DNA of 64,000 bases from Amia ocellicauda (lineage: Eukaryota; Chordata; Actinopteri; Amiiformes; Amiidae). Below are positions 41,214 to 52,228 of the stretch, in pieces (the first letter of the stretch is position 1; each line of letters begins with the position of its first letter). Under the pieces are notes generated by a model. It was not told the DNA's origin. It saw nothing but the letters and a program-made list of their open reading frames with translations, and searched no databases. The stretch spans positions 50,284,329 to 50,348,328 of the forward strand of contig NC_089855.1 in NCBI RefSeq assembly GCF_036373705.1, in the 5' to 3' direction. The translations under genes were made by a program, and so were the position numbers.

Positions 41214-42062
41214 ATGTCTTACCCGAAAGCTGCGGACGTCGACAGGCTCTACAGGCCTCTTCAAACCCGGGATCACCCCTGGTTCTATTCCCCAGATTTT
41301 GTATACACTCCGGAACCCTCTGACTGCGGTTACCCTCCAAGACCTCAGACCCCGGTCCCTCAGGACGAAACAACATGCGGAGCGATGGATGTCCAAATGA
41401 GTCTCGGGGATCCCCAGCCTCTGGAGCTCATGGAGGGCCTCGATTTTGCCGAACTGTCTACCGTCTGTGCGTCTCAGGAGGGGGTCAGTCCAATGGATGT
41501 AGAAACACCCCACAAACCACCAGGCGACCCAATGAGCATCGGACGGTCTCGGGGGCGTGATGAAGACGCAGGATTTATGCCCGGGGTAGGTGTCCAAGTA
41601 AGCAGAGTGGTTAAAAGCACCCTGGTGTATATTCTGAGTGCTCTCATCGACCGAGCTCTGAAAGAAGTCTGTCGGGGGTGTGAAGTGAATCACCCCAGTC
41701 AGTTGAGACACAGTTGTTTGTTTGAACCAGACCGTTACTATTTCCTGTTCTATTTCAACGTGTTTTACAGAAGACTGAACAAACCGTGGCTGAAACCGGC
41801 ACTAATCAAGGCTCTGTCTTACTCCCACATACATGTCACTGCTGGACAAGTCCAGAAAATCATAGATGAGATTTTGCTGGAGCTGAAAAAGGAGCCGTTT
41901 ATAATAGAGAAACTTGGGCAGCTGCTCAATGACCTGGATGAGCCAAGTAGAAAAACCGCTGGCAAGCTAAAAGCTTATTTCTTCCGTAAAGAAGTTAAAG
42001 CTGGGGGCAGCGACGAAGAATTCGACATCTACGCCACTGATTCAGACTCTGACCTGAACTAA
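41214..42062 (+). CDS. Polinton accessory protein with Cys/His motif, copy 2
   Basis: Counterpart of the gene at 11430, with two residue differences. The version here reads CxxCxxxHPSQxxHxC, giving a regular Cys/His pattern that fits a metal site well. Confidence 0.75.
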   Translation: MSYPKAADVDRLYRPLQTRDHPWFYSPDFVYTPEPSDCGYPPRPQTPVPQDETTCGAMDVQMSLGDPQPLELMEGLDFAELSTVCASQEGVSPMDVETPHKPPGDPMSIGRSRGRDEDAGFMPGVGVQVSRVVKSTLVYILSALIDRALKEVCRGCEVNHPSQLRHSCLFEPDRYYFLFYFNVFYRRLNKPWLKPALIKALSYSHIHVTAGQVQKIIDEILLELKKEPFIIEKLGQLLNDLDEPSRKTAGKLKAYFFRKEVKAGGSDEEFDIYATDSDSDLN

Positions 42063-42074
42063 GGGACTTTGAAC

Positions 42075-42581
42075 ATGGGGAATGTTCTGGACTGCTGCTG
42101 CAACTGGTTCTGTCATCAACACTCTGCAGCTAACCTGAGAGCGCTATTACACCATGTGCTTGACAGAAAAGTAGCCAACGCGAGCCTTTTCTCTACAGAT
42201 TTAACCATCGATGAGGATCAACTTTCAAACCTGGAAAAGTTAATGGTTGCTGTAACAAAGACCGGGGGGTACGAACACTGGGATGAAGCGCTCAAGGGGG
42301 CCAAGAATGATATTAGGCCATTTCATCAACATCTGTATGACCTTTTACTGAGCATGTTTAATACCCCTCTGTTTACTTTTAAAATAGGTCATATTGTTGT
42401 TTTATTTACATATGTAACTGAGGTGTGTGCCTACAAGATAAAGAAACAGGTATTTGTTGATATAGATCAAGTAACCAATCATCTGATTTCTTTTTGTCTG
42501 GACCGTAGAAAAAATTGTTGTGTATGTTATACTTTTCTCAAATGTCTAAAAAGGGGTATCTGCTCTCCTGAAGTTGAATAA
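42075..42581 (+). CDS. Candidate Bcl-2/E1B-19K-like protein, copy 2
   Basis: Protein identical to the one at 12291, including the MGN...CCC start and the BH1-like segment. AATAAA overlaps its stop codon. Confidence 0.6.
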   Translation: MGNVLDCCCNWFCHQHSAANLRALLHHVLDRKVANASLFSTDLTIDEDQLSNLEKLMVAVTKTGGYEHWDEALKGAKNDIRPFHQHLYDLLLSMFNTPLFTFKIGHIVVLFTYVTEVCAYKIKKQVFVDIDQVTNHLISFCLDRRKNCCVCYTFLKCLKRGICSPEVE

Positions 42582-42637
42582 AAAACCTTGTATAAAAACT
42601 TTGCGCATAGTGTGGGTCTGTGTGTTTATTTGGCAGA

Positions 42638-43729
42638 ATGACTCGGCAAGCTCCCCAAATGCATGAACTATACTACAACCCAGCCAAGATTGGGGGTTTG
42701 GCGGGTAAGAAGGGTTTTCAAAGAGGACTCGCTGAGGCCGGCATGAAGGTTAATGATGTGGTTGTTTCAGAATGGTTACGGGAACAAGACGCCTATACCT
42801 TACATAAACCTCTCAGGATTAACTTTAAAAGAAACCGTGTATATGCAACTGACATAGACTCACAATGGCAAATGGATCTAGTCGATATGTCAAATTTATC
42901 AAAACATAACAATGGTCACAAATTTATGTTGATGTGTATCGATGTGTTATCAAAATATGCCTGGGCTCGCATTCTACATAATAAAACAGGTCGGGCGGTG
43001 ACAAGGGCCTTTGAGGATATATTGTCCCAGGGACGATGTCCTAAAAAACTGCAGACTGATAAAGGAAAAGAGTTTCTCAACAGAGAATTTCAGAATCTAC
43101 TGAAGAGACACAAAATACATCATTTCACCACCGGTAATGAGCTTAAGGCATCGGTGGTGGAGAGGTTTAACCGCACCATAAAGACCAAAATGTGGAGATA
43201 TTTTACAGCGGTCAACACGTTCAAGTATTTTGATAAAGTTCAGGATTTTATCGATGCTTACAACCAAGGGTATCACGCCAGTATTAAAATGAAGCCTATA
43301 GATGTTGATCAAAGTAATTCTTTTAAGGTCTATAAAAAATTATACGGCCCATTTATTAAGAAGGGGAAAACTACTTATAAGTTCAACATCGGTGATGTGG
43401 TTCGCGTTTCAAAGCTAAGGAGTACTTTTGCCAAAGGTTATGAACAAACATTTTCTGACGAATATTTTACAGTTACCGAACAGGTGGCTAGAGACCCCCC
43501 CGTGTACCGGTTAAAAGACTATGACGGGGAGGATATAGAAGGAACGTTTTATGAAGCCGAGATACAAAAAATTATTGTGGGTAAAGACATTGTATACAGA
43601 GTTGAAAAGATATTAGCTGAGAAAACCCAGAACCGGAAAAAATATGTGTTGGTGAAATGGCTTGGATGGCCTGAAAAGTTCAATAGTTGGGTCCCGGAAC
43701 AACAGGTTTGTGATATTCAAGCCTTATAA
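42638..43729 (+). CDS. Polinton integrase with chromodomain, copy 2
   Basis: Counterpart of the gene at 12854. The DDE core and chromodomain are all visible; two residues differ. Confidence 0.94.
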   Translation: MTRQAPQMHELYYNPAKIGGLAGKKGFQRGLAEAGMKVNDVVVSEWLREQDAYTLHKPLRINFKRNRVYATDIDSQWQMDLVDMSNLSKHNNGHKFMLMCIDVLSKYAWARILHNKTGRAVTRAFEDILSQGRCPKKLQTDKGKEFLNREFQNLLKRHKIHHFTTGNELKASVVERFNRTIKTKMWRYFTAVNTFKYFDKVQDFIDAYNQGYHASIKMKPIDVDQSNSFKVYKKLYGPFIKKGKTTYKFNIGDVVRVSKLRSTFAKGYEQTFSDEYFTVTEQVARDPPVYRLKDYDGEDIEGTFYEAEIQKIIVGKDIVYRVEKILAEKTQNRKKYVLVKWLGWPEKFNSWVPEQQVCDIQAL

Positions 43730-43775
43730 CAACATGCCCGCTGGTGTGATGGGGTCATTACTTTCGATACTCAAG

Positions 43776-45441
43776 ATGGAATCAGGAGGCTTCTACGTGA
43801 CTCTACCCAGTAACGCCTCTCTCGATATATACCCTAAAAATGAAATATCCAGTTACACGGTACAATTTGGAAAATCTATAGATCTAAGGGGGTCGTGGGA
43901 AGTGGGGTTGGCGGAAATACAGTATCCTTACACTTGGGCTGTTTTACAAGATAAGGATGCCACCTTCGCCATTTTTGACGATGTTAAAAAGAGTCAATGG
44001 ACATTCACGATGCAAGGAGGTTATTATGACAATGTGGATACAATATTAGATGAGATGCATAAACAGTTCTCAGAAGGCACCCCCAACATCAAGCTATATT
44101 ACAACCCTATTAAAAACAGAGTGTACAAGGTGTCAAAACCTGGTATTAGCATTCAAACCAAAGGACAACTGGGGCGTATATTAGGGTTCTATTCTGACAC
44201 AGAGAGCAGGTTCTCAGAAGTGGTGGCACCCTTCCCGGCTGACATCAGTGGCGGCTTTTACACTCTTTATGTGTATACGGATATCATAACACACCAGAGG
44301 GTCGGGGATAGCTATGTCCCCCTTTTGAGAAATGTACTTATTAAAGGTAAAAGCAATGACATGGTCACAATTACTTATGACAAGCCACACTACGTACCAG
44401 TCTCAAAGACCCACTTTGACCATGTTTTCACAGGTGGATGTGACCCTGGGAGATCGGCTCATTAGTCAAAGCAGCAATACTTACCCCTATAGGGCCATGA
44501 TGGAGTGTATCCTTAATTATAGTGAGGAGACCCTAAGCAAACAGTTCAGCCCCGGCCTTTTCTTCAAAGACACCCCGGAAGCTATGGACGACCAGGATCC
44601 AGAGGGACTCAATAAGGGTTTGCAAAAAAGAACGGCCTTTTCAACAGAAGGGAGGACCTTTGAGCTAATGGGACATATTCATGCAGACATATTTTTCCAA
44701 GAAAAACTCATGCTCAACGGGGTAGACATTAAAATTAAAATGATCCGTAGTAAAAGTGCTTTTTGTCTGATGACCCCTGATACTGAAAAATATAAACTGA
44801 CCATATTATCGGCCTCGCTGTTTGTGAAAAAAGTATCCGTCTCCCCGGCGGTTAAACTAGGACATGCGCAGGCTTTAATGACGGCAAACGCCAAGTACCC
44901 GATCGAAAGAGTCTATATGAAAGTCCACAGTATCCCCGCAGGGACACGGGTGATGAACCAGGAAAATCTGTTTCTAGGCCAGCTCCCAAAACAGGTTATT
45001 ATAGGTCTCGTGGATAATGATGCATTTACCGGGGTTTACAACAAGAACCCCTTTAACTTTAAACATTATAACGCGGAATTTATAGCACTGTACGTCGATG
45101 GTGTGCAGGTTCCATCCAGACCTTTTCAACCTGACTTTGAAAACGGCAACGCGGTTCGTGAATATTACAGTCTAGTACTGGCTACGGGTCGCCATCTCAA
45201 GGATCAACCTCTGCTGATCGATCGCCGGGAATACTGCAGCGGTTACACCCTGTACGGTTTCAACCTGACCCCTGACGAAGAGTGTGGACAACATTTTTCA
45301 CTGATGAAGACGGGCAATATGCGTTTGGAGATGCGTTTCAAGCAGCCTCTACCACGCACTGTAAATATGGTCGTGTATGCTGTGTTTGACAACATTATTG
45401 AGGTGAATCAGAGGAGAAACGTTCTGTATGATTATTATTAA
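43776..45441 (+). pseudogene. Capsid-gene region of copy 2 (penton-type and hexon-type sequences), degraded
   Basis: Holds recognisable penton-type sequence at its left (ESGGFYVTLPSNASLDIYP) and hexon-type sequence at its right (NMRLEMRFKQPLP). This region is not intact in copy 2. It shows that copy 2 could not make a complete particle from its own genes. Confidence 0.85.
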
Positions 45442-45442
45442 A

Positions 45443-46000
45443 ATGAACACCAGAGAGCTCAACCACATCATGAATGCCCTGGACGGCTCACGGAAAGTGT
45501 TTCAAGGAGTCTACGCCTGCGACCAGCTGCCTAAATTTAAGATCAAGAATTTACCTGCAATGTACATAATCAACACACACCCTAAAAATATGCCCGGAGA
45601 ACATTGGCTGGCTATTTATCTAAGGGAGGACCGCCGTGGGGAATTTTTTGATTCCTATGGAAACCCCCCGGATTTCAGACCTTTCCCTCGGAAGATCAAT
45701 AACTTTCTGCTCAACAACTGTCAAGAAACCATTTACAGCGGTCGTCAAGTACAAAGTCTTCAGACCTTCACTTGTGGTCAACACTGTGTGTTTTTCTTAT
45801 ATCATAGATCTAAAGGAAGGTCATACCCCGATATTATGTCCTTGTACAGTGAGGATTTAGGCCAAAATGATAAAAAAGTGGCAGAGTTTGTCAGGACACT
45901 GTGGACCCCCCCTTATAACACAATTACTTACGACCCTAGCCAGCCATGTATACAGATGGGGTGTTCTTGTGAGGATTTTAAAAGATGTCATGCGTGTTAA
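45443..46000 (+). CDS. Adenain-like cysteine protease, copy 2
   Basis: Same protein as at 16549, with His54, Asp70 and Cys115 in place. Confidence 0.92.
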   Translation: MNTRELNHIMNALDGSRKVFQGVYACDQLPKFKIKNLPAMYIINTHPKNMPGEHWLAIYLREDRRGEFFDSYGNPPDFRPFPRKINNFLLNNCQETIYSGRQVQSLQTFTCGQHCVFFLYHRSKGRSYPDIMSLYSEDLGQNDKKVAEFVRTLWTPPYNTITYDPSQPCIQMGCSCEDFKRCHAC

Positions 46001-46178
46001 AGTGAAAAAATAATGAAAACAGCCTTTGAATCATTAGTTTTGTTTTTATTCAACACAAATCTTATACAAAGCAGGGTTATGTTATAAATAAATGTACAAC
46101 ATTTGAAAATAAAAATAAAAAATAAAAAAATTGTTTGTCGGTTCCTTATTTACAGGGGAGACAAATAAAAACATGAGA
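46001..46178. terminator. Convergent polyadenylation region, copy 2
   Basis: Same A/T-rich block as in copy 1, with AATAAA motifs on both strands. Confidence 0.65.
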
Positions 46179-46922
46179 TTAATAAGCTTCCCAACGATGG
46201 ATAGATCCTGAGGAGGGTTGCTCAACACGGTCAGAGTAATCAGATATCGGCGTCAGATCAGTCACCACCTCTTTACACAGACGGATTTTTTGTCGCGTTT
46301 CCTGGTTAGGGACTGTTGATTGGGGCATGTTCAGACAGGCCATCGCCTGTAGGAAAGCATTCCAGCCTACAGGTCGGCGACTATCGGGTACCTTATTAGT
46401 GCTAGTGACACTCTTCAACAAATCAAACATGTGTGAACCTTTGATCAGTTGTCCTTTAAAAACAAATTCACCCTGTTCATTCCAAGTCGTTACCCGCGGT
46501 TTCTGAACCATTTTGTGCAGAATATATTCTGCATGTCTTTTGCTTCTGGCCGGCATGTTTCTCAAAACATCCGTTACAACATCTCCCTCTGAACTCTCAA
46601 CAGGTTCGGGCACCGCAACATCTTTATCAACCGTACCCCCCGCATCAGTCCCAGAACCATTTTCTTGAGAGGCCATGGTTAAAGTTAAAATGTTTTGATC
46701 TTTTTCACCCTGTCTAACCAGACGGAGGTAGCGCTGTAACGTGTTGCTATACATCTGGGCTTTGGAATACTGATTTAAATCGGCCCTGGCCAGTATAGCT
46801 TTCATTTCAGAGTCCAGGTTGTTTTCGGCCGTTTGTCTAATGGGCTCTGGCCCGACAACATTTTTTCTCAGTTTCTCAAGCTGCTCCTGAGGGATCAAAA
46901 ACATTTTCTGAGCATATTCCAT
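46179..46922 (-). CDS. Conserved Polinton protein of unknown function, copy 2
   Basis: Counterpart of the gene at 17285. The segment WNEQGEFVFKGQLIKGSHMF, followed by DLLKSVTS, is visible here. It has the look of a small conserved domain seen in other animal Polinton proteins of this type. Confidence 0.8.
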   Translation of the reverse strand: MEYAQKMFLIPQEQLEKLRKNVVGPEPIRQTAENNLDSEMKAILARADLNQYSKAQMYSNTLQRYLRLVRQGEKDQNILTLTMASQENGSGTDAGGTVDKDVAVPEPVESSEGDVVTDVLRNMPARSKRHAEYILHKMVQKPRVTTWNEQGEFVFKGQLIKGSHMFDLLKSVTSTNKVPDSRRPVGWNAFLQAMACLNMPQSTVPNQETRQKIRLCKEVVTDLTPISDYSDRVEQPSSGSIHRWEAY

Positions 46923-46924
46923 TA

Positions 46925-47260
46925 TTAACCCACTCTGGAAGCTAGAAGACTGGTTAGGAAAGGCACGGCTATGCTCAACAGCGGTCCTATAAAACCTCCG
47001 GTTTGATTAATCTTCTTTCTTTTTCTTTTAATAGAATACTTCTTATTAGCGATGATCTTGATAACCGCTTTTTGTTTTTTGAGTTTAGAATGTTGAGAAG
47101 GGGTTAGGGGTATATTACCGCGTAAGATGTTAAAAGCTATTTCACACAGGGTCTCGATCAAATCCGAGGGGGCCCCTGCCAGCACAGCTTTCCTATGGCG
47201 CGGGCTCCCCTCAAATAACATTTGCAAAAGCGGCAGATTTCTTTTAATCCGAACAGACAT
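46925..47260 (-). CDS. Small basic protein with hydrophobic tail, copy 2
   Basis: Protein identical to the one at 17944. Confidence 0.78.
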   Translation of the reverse strand: MSVRIKRNLPLLQMLFEGSPRHRKAVLAGAPSDLIETLCEIAFNILRGNIPLTPSQHSKLKKQKAVIKIIANKKYSIKRKRKKINQTGGFIGPLLSIAVPFLTSLLASRVG

Positions 47261-47266
47261 TCTTAT

Positions 47267-47938
47267 TTATTTCCTTTTCTTTAGCACATACACTGCCGGC
47301 CAATCGGGCGGGCACAAACCTGTTCTGAGGCGAAAGTCTTCTGGGGTTTGTGCTTTTAAGTCCACAATCAAGTACCCGTAGGGTTTTTTGGTGGCATCCT
47401 CAAATGCCTCCAAAAAGAATTTGGTCTGGTTAGGGTACATTTGACGAGCCAAGACGGTGACCTGTAGTTTATCTCTGGGGTTTTTAAAAAGAATTATATA
47501 ATTGGCATTTAAATTAATAGTGCGGCTTTTTTTACCTTGAAAAAATAGATTTTGAACTAAATAAATAATACTTAAATTCCTATGATGAGTGTACTTTGTG
47601 AAAGCTTTTTCCACTTCACTGTTGTCACCGGCCTGCTCCATCAGGTCATCAAGGATCACTAGATTAGTTTGTCCGGGCGGGAACAGGTCATCGTCACACA
47701 ACGAGGCGGGGAGACCTTGCACAAATTTCAGATTATTTTTTTTTGATGCCAAATCATCGTAGAGAGGTTGCCAGCAAGAGTAACACCACACTATGTTGTC
47801 AAGAGCTTGGGACACGGTTGCGTCCACATCTTCTATGATGTTCTTTATAAGATAGCTCTTACTCGAATTGGAGGGACCGGCTATAATACAGGAGAAAGGG
47901 TGTTGAAGTCTGTTATCAAAACCACTGCTAATATCCAT
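47267..47938 (-). CDS. DNA-packaging ATPase, copy 2
   Basis: Counterpart of the gene at 18286, same length and same overlap with the polymerase gene. Activity of this copy is doubtful. Confidence 0.88.
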   Translation of the reverse strand: MDISSGFDNRLQHPFSCIIAGPSNSSKSYLIKNIIEDVDATVSQALDNIVWCYSCWQPLYDDLASKKNNLKFVQGLPASLCDDDLFPPGQTNLVILDDLMEQAGDNSEVEKAFTKYTHHRNLSIIYLVQNLFFQGKKSRTINLNANYIILFKNPRDKLQVTVLARQMYPNQTKFFLEAFEDATKKPYGYLIVDLKAQTPEDFRLRTGLCPPDWPAVYVLKKRK

Positions 47939-50900
47939 AAGGCAGAGTGGTATAATCAGTCTTCAACACTCTTTTATTGTACACCACCCTGAACCGTTTG
48001 TTTAGTGATCTATTTTCCAATGTGTACCCCTTTTTATTGTGATAGATCTGATTTCCGGCTGTAATAATCTCGCGAGGAGGCGCGTCTTTCTCGGTTACAA
48101 AACTTTGTACCAGGGTCGTCAGAGACTTGATGTTAATGAGCTTGTTGTTACAATGGTTCAGAGTGAAACCCTTAACTTTCATACAGGTCTTACCCGCAGC
48201 CGTTCTGTATGCGTAAGTCTTAGGACCCCCTGAAACAAACTCCACTATGTGGTCCTGAGGATCTAGCTCGCTCGTTAACTCCCCAAGGTAGTCCCCGAGG
48301 GGAGGGACCCAATCCCCTGGCCTGGTGACAAAGATTACAGAGTCAGTATCATGATAGAGCGTGCGTTCCTGCAGCTGATCCATTAAGTTGTACAGATCAA
48401 GCCGGGCGTAAGCCGTGGTAAAAACCGCTATGAAAACATTAACGTTTCCCTGTTTGGTGGGGAAATCTTTAGGGGCCCTCCACTGGACCTGTGCCACGTG
48501 GTCATTTAAGAATTGAAAGTGTGATACTGCATGTTGTTTGGAAAAGATAAATTCTATAAACTGTTCAGGGGTTTTAATCAAGGTTGTGTTTAGACGGTTA
48601 TTTCTTTCCCCAAACTTACGCCACAGACTGTTTAAAATCAGTTTGGACATTTGTCTCTTGGCGGGGTTTACAGTTATGTTCCCCGGCTCTAGACGGATCC
48701 CTTCCTTTTCAAAATATTGCTGAACGTACCGCTCTTTGGCAGCGGAGTCAACACACCATGAGGGATAGCCCGATGCCTCCTGTTTCCCTTTCAGATGGGT
48801 CATAATGTACTCAGCAAAAAGAGTATCAGATTTTTCAGAAAAATGCCAAACCTCATACACCTTACCGACTCTGTAACCTTTCTCCACCGCCTTGTCAAGC
48901 TCAATGCTACACCAGACACCCGTCAGCGCTCTCTCGTCATCACTGTGCAGACAAGAGGTATTTTGATTTTCAGTTTCCACACACGTTCTACACAGAGGGA
49001 ACATCAATTTTCCCGAACACCTGTAAGGCAACACGGGTAGGAACAGCTCACGAGGAGGGTACATGGTGACTTTGATCAAACCAAAGTACTGTCCGATTTC
49101 GAGAAAGTCACGATAAACAATGGTTGGATGCCCCACCGGGTACATTTTGGTCTTGTTGACATAAGGGTACAGACTGGTGAAATCATAGTAATCTACTCTC
49201 TCACCCTCCTTTACCTCATAATGTAAACAGAGGGCGTTGGTACGACCCCCAAATAACGCATCCCTGGGCTCTAGACGTTCAGGAAAGTCCAAGGTTTCCA
49301 TAAGCCGTTGTACCCCCACATCCTGTTGCTTCAGGGTCGTCCACGCGTGTTCCCAAATCACCAGTACATTCAAACCATAGGTGTTTTTTAAAGTTTCAAT
49401 TCGTTCCTGGAAATCATAGTACATATCACCGCAGAGTTTTTGTGTTACGGGGTTAAAGGTGTTTGGGTCGAAGCACTGAGGACAGCCATGGTAAATACAA
49501 CCAGCAAACTCATAAGCGGTACGCCGCCCGGACACGTCGCTAAAACCGTCTAAGTAGTAAGGACCCATTTTGACTTCCTCTTGATTTAAAGCATGTCTGA
49601 TGAAGATGTTATCCCGGGCACTCAGATATTCCAGCCACTGTATGGAGACAGTCGAAAAGTTCTTTTGTCTAGCACGATAGTTGTCAGAAGTGGTGTCCGC
49701 TATAGTGTTTTTCTGCAAGAAATTGGATCGATACATTTTCATGCAGAGAGACGCTATGGTCACACTTTGCAAAGGGTCGAGACCCGACGTGTTGATAACC
49801 TCGGTGCGGAAACGCAAACAGGCTTCTTTAAGGATCACCACATCATTTTTACAATAAGCGGCCATCTCTTCTCGGAAATCAAAAACACCCCCCTTAACCG
49901 TATTGTACCATTTAAAGAATTCCTCCCTCTCATGAGACATCATAGTATCAACCCCATAATAAGAGGCGGGCGGGTAGGACCCTCGATAATTTTGAGTGTC
50001 CTTAGTATTAAAAAAATGGCAGAACCAACCTTTCTTCTGAGCCTCAAAACCCAGAGCTTTAGGCAAAGCGCTCAATTTCATGGGGAGGAAATTTAACGAG
50101 TCTATGTAACGTTGGTTGAAAGCCTCGTCGGTGAAACACATGATCTTGCTACCCTGAGCTATTATTTTTGGGGTCACCCCATTTTCCACCAGATACTTCA
50201 TCAATATGTAAGAATCATAACCCTTAGCATTGTGGGCAATAAATGTGTAATTGAGGTATTTTGGACCGCGATACCGCGTAAAGAAATCCCTGACACAACT
50301 CTCACCGCTAGCTGACCACTCACAATCCAACATGTCAATACAGTGTATATAATTAGCAACATGGACCCCGTTTTCTTGCCGGCATTCAAAATCAAAAAAG
50401 ACATACCGGTTGTGCGGCGGCTCCTTTTTAACCGGCTGAATAAAGCACTGGTGTTCAGACCCCGGGGTTAAATCCGCATTACAGATCCTACATCTCGGTT
50501 CCAGACATTTGTGTGGTTTAACCTCATGAAAACGGTACTGGAGGCAACACTGCGGGCAATATTTAGTTTGATCACAATAACTCCGTTTTTTAACCCCCTC
50601 AGCAGCGGCCCTCTGCACCTTATGTTCGGAAAAACAGAATGCGGAGAGACAAATCCTTAAGCAATCTTTACATCGGATGGTAGGGGCCAAACCCTTACGA
50701 CATTGCGGATTGAAACAGACGTTACAGTAACCGTCACAGCGGTGCTTAAGCTTATCATTGAAGGCCTTATAACACCAATGACAAACATACGAACAACCCA
50801 AAAAAGCCGTCAAACTCTTTATTCCAAAGTAATGACTATCACTTAGGAAGAGAAACAGTGTCTGTGTATGGGTTTCAGGATGTGTCTGAAATTTCACAAA

Positions 50901-51965
50901 TACTTCCTTTACCTCACAACGGTACCACACAACAATTTTTAAAGACAACAACTCCTCAAACATGGCAATGTCTGAAAAGGCAACCATCTGTTGAGAGTTT
51001 AAGCCGGCCCTCTGATGAAGCATTAAAGCCTCTTGCATAGCTTGGGGTTCAGGCATGTCGGGGGTGAGTAGTTTTATTAAACTGTAAGCAAAACAGAGCT
51101 TATTGTCCCCATTGGAACTCACCACTAATTGCCTGAGCTTGTTCCTAATTATGTCGTTCTTCAAGCATTTCGACAGTCTTCTAAGCGCCCTACCCTCAGG
51201 GTTAGGAACCACATTCATTACCAGAGACAGACTTTCATCAGCTAAGATGGATGCGTTACTTTGCAATAACGCTTCGATTTTAGCCAGAAATTCATCAACA
51301 TCTAAATTATCTCCACTCAGCATTACAGATAGGTTGCTAAACAAATCATCCCCTCTGAGTTCTAACTGTACAACATCTCGAGGTCTGACCCTTTCAGCAA
51401 CCTGTTCAAGCATGTTTTGCAAGGCCTCGTGTATGTTGACAAATATTTCTGCATAATTGTCACAATTTAAAAGATCTGCAAAATTAAAACGCTGAATCAT
51501 TTCAAAATTGTTATAGGCCGGTCTATCTATAATCACGGGATCACTGGTACTTTTGGACACATCATCATTTTGAACAAAGCCTTCAACCCCTACATTCTCA
51601 CAGAGCATGTCATCCACAGCCTTATCAGTCTCAGAACCCTCCACATTCCGAACACCCCCACCGCTGACATCTACAAAACCCCCTTTTTGAGGAGGCTCAT
51701 TTAAAGCCTGTAAAAGTCCTTCAAAGATATCCACCCGGTTAATGTCAAGACCCTCCTCTATAGTGACGGCTGCTTCTGCCGCCGTACTGTGTTCTAATTG
51801 TCTCAAATCATTTATAATAGGGGCAGAATTTGGTCGGGGTAGCGTCTCCAAAGCCTCCACCATTTCAAACAAATTGGGGTGAACTAGGGGTTGAACCTCT
51901 ATAAGCGCTACCGTTGGGAGGTGGTTATTTAGATCATTGACCATTTGTAACAGGTCGGGGTTCAC
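47928..51965 (-). CDS. Protein-primed DNA polymerase B, copy 2
   Basis: Counterpart of the gene at 18947, open over the same length with about ten residue differences. Exonuclease, nuclease-like and polymerase segments are recognisable. Activity of this copy is doubtful. Confidence 0.9.
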   Translation of the reverse strand: MNPDLLQMVNDLNNHLPTVALIEVQPLVHPNLFEMVEALETLPRPNSAPIINDLRQLEHSTAAEAAVTIEEGLDINRVDIFEGLLQALNEPPQKGGFVDVSGGGVRNVEGSETDKAVDDMLCENVGVEGFVQNDDVSKSTSDPVIIDRPAYNNFEMIQRFNFADLLNCDNYAEIFVNIHEALQNMLEQVAERVRPRDVVQLELRGDDLFSNLSVMLSGDNLDVDEFLAKIEALLQSNASILADESLSLVMNVVPNPEGRALRRLSKCLKNDIIRNKLRQLVVSSNGDNKLCFAYSLIKLLTPDMPEPQAMQEALMLHQRAGLNSQQMVAFSDIAMFEELLSLKIVVWYRCEVKEVFVKFQTHPETHTQTLFLFLSDSHYFGIKSLTAFLGCSYVCHWCYKAFNDKLKHRCDGYCNVCFNPQCRKGLAPTIRCKDCLRICLSAFCFSEHKVQRAAAEGVKKRSYCDQTKYCPQCCLQYRFHEVKPHKCLEPRCRICNADLTPGSEHQCFIQPVKKEPPHNRYVFFDFECRQENGVHVANYIHCIDMLDCEWSASGESCVRDFFTRYRGPKYLNYTFIAHNAKGYDSYILMKYLVENGVTPKIIAQGSKIMCFTDEAFNQRYIDSLNFLPMKLSALPKALGFEAQKKGWFCHFFNTKDTQNYRGSYPPASYYGVDTMMSHEREEFFKWYNTVKGGVFDFREEMAAYCKNDVVILKEACLRFRTEVINTSGLDPLQSVTIASLCMKMYRSNFLQKNTIADTTSDNYRARQKNFSTVSIQWLEYLSARDNIFIRHALNQEEVKMGPYYLDGFSDVSGRRTAYEFAGCIYHGCPQCFDPNTFNPVTQKLCGDMYYDFQERIETLKNTYGLNVLVIWEHAWTTLKQQDVGVQRLMETLDFPERLEPRDALFGGRTNALCLHYEVKEGERVDYYDFTSLYPYVNKTKMYPVGHPTIVYRDFLEIGQYFGLIKVTMYPPRELFLPVLPYRCSGKLMFPLCRTCVETENQNTSCLHSDDERALTGVWCSIELDKAVEKGYRVGKVYEVWHFSEKSDTLFAEYIMTHLKGKQEASGYPSWCVDSAAKERYVQQYFEKEGIRLEPGNITVNPAKRQMSKLILNSLWRKFGERNNRLNTTLIKTPEQFIEFIFSKQHAVSHFQFLNDHVAQVQWRAPKDFPTKQGNVNVFIAVFTTAYARLDLYNLMDQLQERTLYHDTDSVIFVTRPGDWVPPLGDYLGELTSELDPQDHIVEFVSGGPKTYAYRTAAGKTCMKVKGFTLNHCNNKLINIKSLTTLVQSFVTEKDAPPREIITAGNQIYHNKKGYTLENRSLNKRFRVVYNKRVLKTDYTTLPYGY

Positions 51966-52165
51966 GGTAAGTCTGGTAATTCACATTCTATCGGTGGTGA
52001 TTGGGGGTTATTTAAATCATTTATCATTTGTAATAGTTCCTGGTTCATTGGGACATCAGAGGAGTTCACAACAGGGCCGAGGGTGTTCTCTCGGGAAGGT
52101 CTTTTTGGGGCCCTAACTTGTTCATAATCCTTTAGTTTGTGAGTTCTTTTACCAAGTCCGGACAT
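51962..52165 (-). CDS. Small basic ORF upstream of the polymerase, copy 2
   Basis: Same 67-residue ORF as at 22981. Its conservation says little because the two copies are so young. Confidence 0.5.
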   Translation of the reverse strand: MSGLGKRTHKLKDYEQVRAPKRPSRENTLGPVVNSSDVPMNQELLQMINDLNNPQSPPIECELPDLP

Positions 52166-52228
52166 TTTTTTTATTTTTTATTTTTCCAACAACCCACAAT
52201 AGTAAGGCGTTTTGTATCTATTAAAACA